Below, one piece after another: positions 35,821 to 47,824 of a stretch of 64,000 nucleotides of DNA. The notes below the pieces were generated by a model. The model did not search any database and was not told the DNA's origin. It saw only the letters and a program-made list of their open reading frames with translations. Source of the stretch: Paramecium pentaurelia (lineage: Eukaryota; Ciliophora; Oligohymenophorea; Peniculida; Parameciidae). The position numbers were made by a program, and so were the translations under genes. Position 1 is the stretch's first letter. Each line of letters starts with the position of its first letter. The stretch lies in the NCBI GenBank assembly GCA_905183005.1, contig CAJJDO010000110.1:148094-212093 (forward strand), in the 5' to 3' direction.

Positions 35821-36426
35821 TTTCTATTTTGTTTTATTTTCCATTTAGTTTGCTTTATATATATATATTTATTAATACTATATATGAATAAATTTAATCC
35901 AATCAAACTACTATTGAGATTATTTTTATCCATAATTTAAATTTAAATATAAGTAGATGTTATAAAATATCTCTTTTGAATAATAGTAAAAATATAAATT
36001 AGATATTCTCTCTTTAGATAATAGTAATAATGTTTTTATTAAAATTATTTCGAAACTTAGTTACAAAACTAAATACATATAAAATATAAGCTTTTTCAGA
36101 ATATCTTGATAAATAAAAGTATTTGATGTGGCATAACTCTTATGAGAAAATAAAATGTTAATGATTATAAATAATTTATAAAAGCTAATTATAAAATAAG
36201 TTGAAAATTTATATCAAAATGTTAAAATATATCAAAAGTAATCCATCATCATATACATTTATATTAATTAGGATGTTATTATGTAAATTTTATGGTTAAT
36301 TATCTATAATTGTTTTAATTCTTAGTATAGAATTTTCTTTTCTAAAATAATCCTTTTAGATTATAAATTTCAATTTATAACAAATAGCAATTCTTATCAT
36401 ATTTAAAATAAATATTATTATTCATT
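35821..36426. promoter_or_regulatory. divergent intergenic region
   Basis: About 606 bp of AT-rich sequence between divergent genes. It must hold both promoters. No coding signal or recognisable element was seen. Confidence 0.5.
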
Positions 36427-36933
36427 ATGTATTAAAATTCTGGTTTGACTTATCATAATGTTGATTCATATATAGAAACAGAAGGATTTTTTTGTTTTGA
36501 ATAATTTTCAAGACTTGATTTAAAGAAGAAAAATTGGGAGGAAAGTTTAAATAGTTTAACAGATGATTTAATTGCACTTAAAAGTGAATATGTAGATTTA
36601 GAAAATCTTGAAATATTTATTGCTCTTTTAGAATTCTTAGAAAAGAATATTCAAGAATCTGAAATAGGATCACCTTATTATTAATTAAGATAAGGTATGA
36701 ACTAGACTTCTATTAATAATTATATTAATGATATGCTTGAAAATATAGAAAAAAGTCTAACTTGTGATTCAAATGATTATCGAGCAATAGATTATCCAGG
36801 ATTATTGAAATTGGAAGACATTTTAAGTTTTTTAAAAGAATCTAAATTTATTAAATCATATTCATAGAAAGTAGATTAATTACTATAATTGTAAAAGGAA
36901 AAGAAATAATAGTAGATTAAAAAGAAAAAATGA
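36427..36933 (+). CDS. small acidic helical protein of unknown function
   Basis: Intronless, 168 codons, starting MYQNSGLTYHNVDSYI. Predicted mostly helical (WEESLNSLTDDLIALKS, EIFIALLEFLEKNIQ, DILSFLKESKFI) with a basic Q/K-rich tail ending KKKK. It converges on the formin gene with a 37-bp gap. No known domain was recognised. The composition and uninterrupted frame make it a confident gene of unknown role. Confidence 0.72.
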
Positions 36934-36970
36934 TCAATATTTATTTATATATTTTTAATAAAAATAGCAT

Positions 36971-39900
36971 TCAACCAATTAATTTTTAAAATTAACTCTT
37001 TTTTCTTAAATTATTTACCATCATACTTGGTCTTTATGCTTACAAAATACTGGATCGAATAACCATTTTATTGGTTTAAGCCTTAGTTTATGAACTTTTC
37101 ATAGAAGAAGGTATAATATCATTCTTTTATTATTATTATTATTCTTATTATTTTTTTGTATTTTATTATTATTATTATTATTATTACTATTTCTATAGTT
37201 TAATTTCCTCCTCTCTTATCTTATCCTTTTACTATTTTATGCATCTTAAAAATTTCATTAACTTTTCTCCAAATTTATCACTTGCATCAGCAGGATTCTC
37301 ACATAAATATTTAGCTGTCTTTTTATAATCTGTGTCTAATTTTTGAATTTTTAATTCCAAATCCTTTGTCATTTCTTATAATTTTGATTAAACATCCTTC
37401 AATGTATCAACTATCTTATCATTTTCATCATTTGATTTACATTCAATAGCTTTTGATACCATATTTAGACCTTTCTTAATTTCATTTAAATTTGTATTAA
37501 GTTGAGATATTGGTAATTTTGTAATAATGTCAAATCTCTCTAAATCTATCTCTTCATTGAATTTAATCTACTTAATTACATATTATAAAACATTAGATTT
37601 ATTATCTTATCCTTTAACATCTGTTAATTTTTCTATTTATTCTAATTTGAATCCCCAAGCTCCACCTTTGGCAGATTAACCATTAAGATAATTACCCACA
37701 GCTAATGAGTACTCAATTAATTAAGTAACCCATCCCATACTTAGCAAATCATTAAATACATCAAGTGAAGTAATTTGAGCATCTAAATCTGTAACATATT
37801 CAACATATTGGCAGGAGAATTTAAGAGCCTTAATTCTAATTGAAAATCCCTTTAATTAGGATATCTTTAGTATGTATTTCTCAGGATTTCCAAGCAATTC
37901 TTTATCTCCATCGAAGCTCTGAACAGTTCCTATTTCATCTTCAGTTGGTGTGATCACATCTAAACTTTCTAGTGTTGGTAATGTCAGGATTTTCTCATCA
38001 CATTTAATCAAAGCTTCATATATTAAATTTGGAGCTATTTTCAATTTCATTAAGACTAATTCCATATTCTTTTATCTCTCTGGTTGTAAAAGCGAGATTT
38101 TTTAAGGTTAAGCTGCTTAAGTTTTAGAATTTGTATCCGCTTGTTGTGTTTATTGTTTTTTAGAAAATTCTTTTTCTAAAAATTCAATATCTAATTTCAC
38201 ATCTAAATCTTTGATATTTTCAAATATAGTGTCCTTTATTTATGCTTTTTGACTTATTATTGCCCATTGAACAGGTTTCATAGGAACATTGGGATTTTAT
38301 TTTTATTTTAAACCTTAATTTTGTGGTTATGGAGGAGCTCCAAAAGGAGGAGGAGGTGCTGGTCCTCCAGGTGGTTATGGTGCTCCTGGAGGAGGAGGTG
38401 GAGGAGGACCACCTGCTTTGTTACCAGGAGGAGGTGGTGGTGGAGGTGGACCTCCTGGAGGACGAGGAGCACCTGGAGGAGGTGGTGGAGGTGGAGGCCC
38501 AGCTTTCATAGGAGGAGGTGGAGGAGGAGGAGGTGCTGCAATTTTTGGAGGAGGAGGTGGTGGAGGTAAAGGAGCAGATTTAACTGGAGGTGGAGGGGGA
38601 GGAGGAGGAGGTGGAGGAAGTGAAGGAGTATTGGAAGGTTGTATAGGTATTTATTAAGTATTATTTGATGGCACAGCTGCTTAAATAGTTTAATTTAGTT
38701 TTTCAAGGTTCTTAATTTAATTTTTAAGATTTTCCATTTCTTTCGATTATTCAATATTTTGAGCTTCTTTTAAGACTGTTTAAGCTTTAATATTTTCTAA
38801 TTCTTTAGTTAATTTATCAATCTAATTTAGATATTCTTATTATAGTGAGTTAGTTTAAGTAATTTTTTCATTTAATTTAATAATTTCTTACTCTCTTTAA
38901 GTGAGTTACATTTAAGCTTATTTTTATCCCTAAATAATTGATTTAATTTATTTTTCTAAGTCTCTTATTGATTATTATGCTTTTTCATAATCTTCATATA
39001 TTTGATCATGTTTAGGCATTTCAATAATTTCATCATCTTCCTCATCAATAAGTAATCTTTAGAGAGCTTATTCACTCAGCTCCCACATATCTCTTACCTT
39101 AAGATTAGACATGAAATTTAAAATAGATAAGAATTTACCATAGGAATCAAGTTAAAGTGATTATTATTTAACAATGTCAAAAAGTTTTTGATCTGAAAAT
39201 TCAATGATTTTGGAAGGTTTTCTTTCTGAATCAAATTCAAAGTTACGAATTTCTTTTATGATTTACAAAAGATCTTTAATAAAATTAAGTATTTACTTTA
39301 TTATTATAATTAAAATGATGCTTCATCATGTTTTTCTAAGTAAAATTGTGCTTCTCCTTCTTGAGGTAATTGGGTAATTTAAATGTTTTCAGTTTTTGAT
39401 TGATCTTCACGAGATTCATTTAACAAAACAGGATTTTTAAGGAAGGGCGACTTTTGTTTAAAGAAATGATCAATATTTTGATATTTAATCAATTTATTTT
39501 AGATAGATTCATATGTACAAGCATCAATATTATATTCATTGATTCTTTATTCAATAAGTTTAAGGATAGCAGTAAAATTATAAGGAGAAATGATAGAGGA
39601 TTCTAATTCATTTCTAATATGAGGTTAGATATTTCTTAAGAATCCTAAAATATTGACAACCATCATAATATTATCTGATTAAAATATAGTTCTAACAAAG
39701 ATTTCAAGTCGATATTTTAATGAATGATCTTTACGATAAAATGCAAAGGATTCTAAAATATCTTCAACATTATCCTTATAAATTAAACCATTTTCTCCAG
39801 CAAAGATTTCTAAAACTAAACAACTCATTTCTATATGAACAGGATGAAAATTAGCAAATATAATTCTAAAAGATCCTGGAATAGAAGCCAAATCATCACT

Positions 39901-40469
39901 TGCTTATTCTTATTGATTAATAAAATAGATAAATCTAAGAAAAGCAACACATAATTTATAATTTTTAGTTGATCTTGCATTAATTTCACATTGTTCCAAG
40001 ACTTCTAATAATTTAAATAATCTATATAATTATAATGAAATTACCCTCGATATACAAGAAATTAATTCCATTCATCCTCTTCTGGATTTTCTAATCTTCT
40101 TTATAAATTTTGTAGAGCTATAGTAGATGGTTTAGCAACACATTCATCAACTAAATGTTGTATCTCTGATTTCTCAGATTCTTCTAAATGCGGAATTAAA
40201 TCACCTAACTTTTCTTTTTCAATATTATGTCTATGAACTAATCTCCACTTGATTTTCAATGGTAATTATTCAATAATGTGTTTATCTGATGGAAGTAAGA
40301 TGATTTCATCTAAAAATTTACGAAATTCTTCTAAAACAACAGTTTTTTTATTAGGCATTTTAGGAAATGTGAAATTACCTTTGAGATCTTCATAGGTGAT
40401 GGAAATGGTGCCTAGTTTATTAATGATTTGATATTCAAAACTAGCATCTTTTGGGATATTATTTCCCAT
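36971..40469 (-). CDS. formin (diaphanous-type: GBD/FH3, FH1, FH2, DAD-like tail)
   Basis: Starts MGNNIPKDASFEYQI (CAT 40467-40469). The N-terminal ~500 residues resemble the GTPase-binding/FH3 armadillo region. A coiled coil (about 38700-39050) precedes a long FH1 polyproline tract (38318-38640; it reads as polyglycine on the plus strand). FH2 follows at about 37240-38280, with MELVLMKLKIAPNLIYEAL, IRIKALKFSCQYVEY and the signature AVGNYLNGQSAKGGAWGFKL. A 25-nt intron then leads to a polyglutamine segment (about 37130-37200) and a basic tail (SSILQAQRPSMMVNNLRKK) that could be a DAD. Formins nucleate and processively elongate actin filaments, with FH1 feeding profilin-actin to the FH2 dimer. 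The stop at 36971-36973 depends on that last splice. Confidence 0.92.
38318..38640. repeat. FH1 polyproline-coding low-complexity tract
   Basis: Plus strand is GGA/GGT-rich, minus strand CCT/CCA-rich. It is by far the most GC-rich stretch of the window. It encodes runs of proline within the formin, so plus-strand polyglycine frames over it are antisense artefacts. Confidence 0.95.
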
Positions 40470-40493
40470 AATTTTATAAAATATTTTATAATG

Positions 40494-42286
40494 TCATTTG
40501 ATTTAATATAATTCTCTAAGTTTTGGATCTTCAAGTTCTTTATTTATTTCATCTCTCATTTTAAACTTTTATGGTTTACCTGTTACAGTATATGGAAAAT
40601 CATTAACAAATTTAACATATTTTGGTATTTTATAATGAGCAATCTTTTTATGACAAAATTAATAGACATCTAATCCAGAAAGTTCTTCAGCTCCTTTTTT
40701 CATTTTAATTAATGCAACAACTTCTTCTCCATATTTTTCATCAAAACAACCAACTACTTAAACTTATTCAACTCCTTTTAAATGAGATAAGTAATCTTCA
40801 ATCTCTTTAGGATATATATTTTCACCACCTCTTATAATCATATCTTTGATTCTACCAACAATAGCTACATAACCATTTTTATCCATTGTTGCTAAATCTC
40901 CACTATGAAGAAATCCATTTTCATCAATAGTATTTTTAGTAGCTTTTTCATCACCCCAATATCCTTTCATAACTGCATATCCTCTAGAACAATATTCTCC
41001 TGGTGTATCATAAGGTACAATCTTTCCATTAGAATCAACAATTTTAACTTCCATATTCATAGGTTATCCAACTTTACTAGTTTTTATTTCAAAAGAATCT
41101 ATAGTTTTAGTCTAAGATGTAACTGGACTTGTTTCTGTTTATCCATAACAATTTGAAATATCTCTTACTCCTAAAACATTAATAATTTATTTCATTAATG
41201 CTTCAGATGCCAAAGATCCAGCTATTAAACCAGTTCTCAATGTAGATACATCATATTTTGTTTTATGTTTCTCATATTCATTCAAATATTCAATAAACTA
41301 AATTTATTAATATATAATAATACCATTGTTGGTACTCCATATATAGAAGTACATTTATAATTAGTGACTGCTTCTAAGGTAGCTCCTGCACTAAAACCAT
41401 CACTTGGATATACCATAGTAGATCCATAATTGATACATGCTAAATTACCCATTACCATGCCAAAACAATGATATAATGGTACAGCTATAGCTATTCTATC
41501 ATTTGATGTATAATGAACTCTTTCTCCAACATATTTACCATTATTTAATATATTTAAATGACTTAAACAGGCTCCTTTTGGTGCACCTGTTGTTCCAGAT
41601 GTAAATTAAATATTAGTAATATCATCTGGATCTTATTTTGACATTCTTTAATCAACTTCATTTAAATGAGAAGATCCATAAATAGAAAAGAGTTCTTTAA
41701 AATTAAAGAAACCTTTCTTATGAATATCATCAATTAATATTGTACCTAAATCTATTTATATTAATACTTTTTAAAGCTGGAATTCTTTTTGAATTTAAAT
41801 TACCTGGTTAATCTAATTCTGGTGCTAGTTCTTTGATCATGGAAACATAATTAGAATGCTTGAAAGTAGATCTTAATATCAAGGCTTTACATCCAACTTT
41901 ATTAAGTGTATATTCTAATTCATTAGTTTAATAAGCAGGATTAATATTCACTAAAATTAAATCAGCCATAGCTGCTGCAAATTAAGTTAACGCCCACTCT
42001 ACATTATTTGGTGAGAAAATGCCTATACGATCACCTTTCTCTAATCCTAAAGCAATGAAGGCAGCAGCTAATTCTTTTGATCTCTTATAGAATTCACTGT
42101 AAGTCATTTGAACATCTTGCAATTAAGAAACTACCTGAAATCCATATAAAGCTTAGTTACTGCTAAATTATCAGGGTATTTTTCAGTAATATCATGTAAC
42201 TACTACCCTACAGTTTTATAAGTTAATGGAATGTTTGAAGCACCATGAAAATAACTCTTAGCGTATCTTATTCCTTTGAATAGCAT
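40494..42286 (-). CDS. acyl-CoA synthetase (AMP-forming, medium-chain/ACSF2-like)
   Basis: Starts MLFKGIRYAKSYFHG (CAT 42284-42286) and stops at 40494-40496. The adenylate-forming signature FTSGTTGAPKGA lies near 41580-41620. The downstream conserved motifs are GVPTMVLLYI, YCSRGYAVMKGYWGD, FLHSGDLATMDKNGY, GRIKDMIIRGGENIYPKEIE and the catalytic lysine region TVTGKPQKFKMR. The enzyme activates a fatty acid with ATP to acyl-AMP and then acyl-CoA. The N-terminus is basic and hydroxylated and could be a mitochondrial presequence (inference). Short introns lie near 42120, 41760 and 41300. The stop is only 24 bp from the start of the formin gene on the same strand, so the formin promoter must overlap this gene's 3' end. 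Confidence 0.92.
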
Positions 42287-42563
42287 AATAAGAATTAATA
42301 AAATTGATTTTACAATACTAAAAAATTATAAACTTAAAATAATTAATTATATATAAACAAAGAAAATGAGTTCTAGAATTTCTTTGTTCAACATCATATA
42401 TCAAGTTCATATATATAAAAAATTTAATATACATTTTTATCATCCTTTATTATCAATTTCATATTCTAATTTCATATATAATTGAAACAATATAATATAT
42501 ATATTGCTAAAAACGGAATATTTTAATTAATTGTAAAAGATTCAAATAAAAACTCATTATAAA

Positions 42564-43260
42564 TCATAAAAGCATTTTTATGTTATGCAGTCCGAATAAG
42601 ACGAATAGAATACCACCACAGAGATGAATCTAAAAATATAATCTTTTTTAATATAATACGTATTTTTCAGAAATTTTTGATGAGATCATTTTTCCTCCAA
42701 GTACTGCTGTACTTGTACAAATAAAATGACCAAGTAGTGCTCCAACTAGAACAACAAATGTCTCTTCTGTAGCCAATGCTATAGTTGTAATCTAACTTCT
42801 ATCTCCCCATTCTGCTAAAAATGTTAATGCTATTGCAGCTCTCAAAACTTCTAAGTTTGATATATTCTTTGAATCTGATTATTTACTTAGTTTAGACTTA
42901 ACCTTATTGACTTCTAAGACTGCTTCCTATTCTTCATCATCATTTTCATTAGTTTCTGTACTCCAGAATTCTCTCAACAATTTTTATCCAAAGTAAAAAA
43001 ACATTATACAAGCTAAAGCATGTGTGTATGTAGGATTTAATATTTAAGGTAACAAAAATCCAAAGAAACATGATAATAAAGTCATTAAAACCATGGCTGT
43101 GTAAGATCCTAAAAATACTAAACTCATTGAATAAGTCATTCCCAAAATTGCTGTAATGAAAAATGTCTAACTTATTTATTTTATATACCTTATCGCCTAT
43201 TTCTGACACTATAATAGAAGAAAATGATGAAGCAAATGGAGACAATTCAGAAAATAGCAT
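42564..43260 (-). CDS. GDT1/TMEM165 (UPF0016) family cation transporter
   Basis: Two introns (22 and 30 nt) give exactly 214 codons from MLFSELSPFASSFSS. It has two copies of the family signature: SEIGDK-TFFITAILG (joined by the first intron) and AEWGDRSQITTIALA. Each is followed by hydrophobic helices, about six in all, and there is an acidic central loop (NENDDEEQEAV). The family exports Ca2+/Mn2+ in exchange for protons in Golgi or contractile-vacuole membranes. The C-terminal helix (GGILFVLFGLHNI) is completed only after splicing the 30-nt intron. 55 bp separate its start from the divergent gene to the right. Confidence 0.93.
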
Positions 43261-43315
43261 TAATTAATTATTATGAATATAAATTAAAGTTTTATTCGTT
43301 TTAATCCTTATTTTT

Positions 43316-46150
43316 ATGGATCTTGAAGAATAGTAAGGTCTTATTCCAAATACAATACTTACCAAACCTATCAAATAAGTTCGTAAGGTCAAATACACTA
43401 AATCAACCTACATCAATTATTTGATTGCAATTTTAGCATTAATAATACTTGCACTTATGTCATATATTGTAATAGATATAACTGGTTATGAAATCATACA
43501 TCTTTCATTTAAATCAACCACTAAATAATAAAATATAACTGATTAAATACCAATCTAAAAAAATGAAGACTAATCATAAATTGATACTATGGATTATACA
43601 TCCTAATTAGATAATTTATTATGGGATGATGCTAATAACAATAAATAAAATCAAGAAGTATTAAATGAAGAATTTATTGATGAGAATTTTTCAAATTAAG
43701 ATGAAATTAATTAAATAGAGGAACCCTCTATTGAAAATTAAAATACTGATATTCAAACATTTTAGAGTGCTACTTTAGAAATTGGTGATTAATCATAAGT
43801 TGATGATTAAGTTTAAATACTTAATGATGAATAATAACTTGAATAATATTCTCTATTATAATCAGGATCAAGTATAATAACACCTAAAATAGATAATTCA
43901 AAATATAATTATGTTGAATTACCTAATAAAATGAAAATTCTATTGATTTAAGATGATGATGAGAATGCATAAATATATTTAAATGATTTTAAAGGATATT
44001 GGTAAACTAATTATTTTGTTAAATGTGATTAATGTATCATAACTGTTTAAGAATAACAAACATAATATTTTATTTAAACAAAATCTGATTAAATTTTATC
44101 TACATTTAATGAATTAAGTTAAGCTTTTGCATCAGAAACTCCATAATTAAAATAAATTAATCATTAGAAAACTCCTTGGGAAGAATTAATATCTTAAATA
44201 TCTAATGAAAAACATCCACTTTCCTCTAAATATTCTAAGACATCTACATTTGAATTATCTCCAAATCAATTAGTATTGATTGTAAAAGGAAAATTTAATT
44301 CAGATGAATTAATGGATGGAATTGTACAAAGTGATATTGTTCTTTTAAGAGATAAAGATTTATAAGAAATAGAAAATATTGAAATTATTAATAAACCTGG
44401 AAGTATTATTAAATGGAACAATTAAAAAGATTTAAATTCTGTTAAAATAATTTATGAATTAGAAAATAGTAAAGAATTAAATTTTATTGATTATTTTATA
44501 CAGACTTCGCTTTAAAATTATATCATTAATAATAAATTAGGTTTAGATGTCTAATCAAGTGTAATATTAGATTAAAATAATAGATAATTATATCAAATTT
44601 AAATAGCATTACCTTTCTAAGATTAAATGGATTATGATTAAAGAGAATTAGCATATAGAATAAGTAAAATCATTATTAATTTTGCTAACTCTTTGGAATC
44701 ATAACTATTAAATAATGATAATGAATTATCAGAATACTGTATAAAAATGATAGATTAATTATAATAAATTAATAATTTATAATTTGACTATGATAATACA
44801 GAATTAAATTATATGGAAATTGCTAAAAATCTCAAATAAGATTTAATAGAAGAAGTACTTCATTATAAATTTATGATATAAATAGTACCAGAATCCTTAA
44901 AGAAAACATTAGATAATTTATAATCTACTAAAAATTTAATCATTGTTGTAAGTGATTCTTAATATCATACTGAATATAGTTTTTTATAAATTTCAAAGGG
45001 TTCAGCAACATAGGATTTACTATTTCTTACTTAAGATGAATTAGATATCAATTAAAATGGTATTTCATATTCTTTAAAAGAAATTACTGATTAAACTAAA
45101 TAATTTATTGAAAAAACTGAAGATGATATTGTTTTTGTTTTTCCTTCAGTTAATAATTATATTCCTTAAAATTTAGATTTAGTTGAATAAATTTAACCAT
45201 TTAAAATCGATGATCAAGTTGAAGTGATTGTGGATGTCTCTAAAAAATTACCAAAAATCTATGCTGATATAACTATTTTCACATATGGATAATACATATA
45301 TGCAGAATATTTATATGAAAGAATTATTATGGAATATTAAGATGCCATAAATGTAGGATATGGAGTTGATGTCAATTAAAATTAATTTTTTTAAATATAA
45401 TTATAAGGTTGGTCAGATCATTATACAAATATATTCAAAGGAATCATGGAAATAATCAAGGAGAAACCTAATGAAGAATTAAGAAGTTAATTATAATATA
45501 AATTTGATATGTTACCAGAACATTTAAAATTAATGAATTTCAAAATTGAATCATACCTTATAGTCAATTATAAAAAACCATAATTTGGAGCTATAGGATA
45601 AAATTATAAAATGAAACTTACAGGAAACATTGATAAGGATTAAGCTATTAAATTAAATTAGATGCTCCATAAAACTCTAAATTTTAAATCAAAATTAAAA
45701 CAATTACAATTATAGATTTATAGTATTAAAAATAAAGAAATTTAATATCAAATAAAAGCAAAAGATAAATGGCATCTACTTATAAACTATTATTAATTTT
45801 CTAATTTAAATTAAAATTAATAAAATATACTTAATAGGATATAAGAATTGATATAAAGTAATGCTCAAGAATCACATATTATCTTTGAATAAAAAACAAT
45901 CGGTTGCACATAAGGATTTTTCTTGATTTTACAATCATCAAAAGAATTAGAAAGTGAAATAGAAAAACTTGATAAAATAATAACAAAAACATTAAATGAA
46001 TTAGATAAAGAGGAGAATTCAAATAAATAAAGTAAGAAATAAAAATATTAATAATTTTGGAAGAAAGAATCAGGTAAAATAACTTTCTTTATTGATGATT
46101 AAAATAGAAGTACTAATTTAGACAATTTAGAAACAATACAATGTAAATGA
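43316..46150 (+). CDS. single-pass membrane protein resembling insulysin-type M16 peptidases, catalytic motif absent
   Basis: Intronless, exactly 944 codons, MDLEEQQGLIPNTI to TGA 46148-46150. A short cytoplasmic N-terminus is followed by one membrane helix (INYLIAILALIILALMSYIV, about residues 35-55), then an acidic Q-rich spacer of ~150 residues and a large ordered region. The segment YNYVELPNKMKILLIQDDD and C-terminal features (SHIIFEQKTIGCTQGFFLILQSS, then SKELESEIEKLDKII) resemble M16 (insulin-degrading enzyme-like) half-domains. I find no HxxEH zinc motif. If the family assignment is right, it is a non-catalytic paralog. The assignment is tentative. Confidence 0.55.
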
Positions 46151-46840
46151 AAATGAAAAATCTTCTATTTTTATTTTATTCAAATTATTAAATTATTCAA
46201 AAATAATCTTATATTTATTGATATAATTCTTATAGTTCAATTATGTTATCAAATTTGATCTGTTAATTTTCAAAAAATATTATAATAAAAGAATATTTGT
46301 AATATTTTCAAATTTTAATATAAATTAATATTTCTTTATTTATTTCTATATTAAACTACTTTTTATAAATAAATCTAATTAATTTTATTTTATTTAATCT
46401 CACTGTTTTTTTTTACTCTTAATATTCTTAGAATTATTATTCTACATCTAATTAATACATTTATATGACATTAATCTAACTCATTTAACAGCCCCTTTTA
46501 TAAGAAATTTTATCTTAATATTCTCTAATCTAATATATATATATATACATAATTATTATAATAATCCCTTAATTCATTTATCTAGATTCTAAATTATATG
46601 ATAAAATAAGAATCGTCCAATGAAAATTAAGCAGAAAATATTAATACTAGAAATTTACATCAAATTATCAAATTGCCAAAATTACTTATTTCAATTCAAG
46701 AATAATTTAACTTTAAACTCATATATTTAACAAGTATGTACAAATATCACAAATAATTCCATTTAAAATAGATGGTTTTTTGATTTTTATTGGTGAAGCA
46801 ATAAAATTGTCTCTTCATAAAAATCAAAAAAAATGTAGAA
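46151..46840. other. AT-rich intergenic region
   Basis: About 690 bp with no convincing frame on either strand. It contains a short (AT)n run near 46533-46550. Nothing else was recognised. Confidence 0.6.
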
Positions 46841-47445
46841 ATGTGGCAAAAAGAGCAAAAATATGAACATGCAGAGAAAAATTATATAAATAATATATAA
46901 ATCTAATTAGTCTCTGTATTTTCTTTTTTTTTATGTTCATATCTAGTCAGAGCACATCCTACAACTTCTTCTTGTAAATAACTCTGAATCCATTGTTAAA
47001 GAAATTCTTCTTTAAGATTTTGGAGGAGTTATAGCTGAGTCTAAGGAATACAATGAATTTCTTTAATTAGAATGCTTATCGACTTAGATCAATTAATTAA
47101 TCCCTAGTTAATCCAAATATGACACAATTGATTGTTCAACATCATTTGTAATTGGAAGCCAACCTTAAGTAAATTATTCGCCTTTTGTTGACCCTTCATT
47201 TGATTTCTAGAATTAAGGTGATTGCATAAATATTTTTTATATTTTTAATTATTTCACATGATTTTTAATAGTATTACTTAGACTCAAATGTTTTATCTTT
47301 TCAAACAGAGATCATTAATTTAATATAATATCAATTCAAGTATTGTTAAATTTTATTAAAAAATAAAGGCAAATAAAATTCAATATAAGCTTTAATCATG
47401 AAATTAATTTAACACTAAGTTTATTCTTTATTAAATAATAATTGA
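46841..47445 (+). CDS. small helical protein of unknown function
   Basis: Splicing a 31-nt intron (near 46917) joins MWQKEQKYEHAEKNY to SEHILQLLLVNNSES, KEILLQDFGGVIAES and YDTIDCSTSFVIGSQ. A second intron of about 64 nt (unusually long here, near 47220) is required to reach DSNVLSFQTEIINLI and TGA 47443-47445, giving exactly 169 codons. Without the second intron the protein would end near 47271. No domain was recognised. The first splice and middle exon are solid; the 3' end is uncertain. Confidence 0.55.
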
Positions 47446-47824
47446 TAAGTCTTAGTACAATAATCAATTTAGCATTCAACTTTTTCATTTATATTATTAT
47501 TTATATAATAAAATCAGACATGTATTATGAATTGTTAATATGAGATAAAAATGATTTTATAAAAAAATTTACTATTATTCTTAAAATTATCTTGAAAATA
47601 ATTTCTTTTGCTATTTTATATGAATTTTATCTTCTTAAATCAATAGAATGATGATACTTATTTTATCATTTATTCAATTATTCATTATATAAACTAAAAT
47701 TTATTAGTATGCTAAAAAATTAAAGTCTGTGAAAGGTATTACTATGTTTTACATAATACATGAAATATTGGTATATTATTATTAATATTATTATTAATTA
47801 TATATTTCAAAATTCAGATAGATA
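47446..47824. other. AT-rich intergenic region
   Basis: About 380 bp with no coding signal. It presumably includes the promoter of the GTPase gene to the right. Confidence 0.55.

Noticed and set aside
38321..38657. Polyglycine and Arg/Trp-rich plus-strand open frames
   Set aside because: They are the reverse complement of the formin FH1 polyproline segment on the minus strand.
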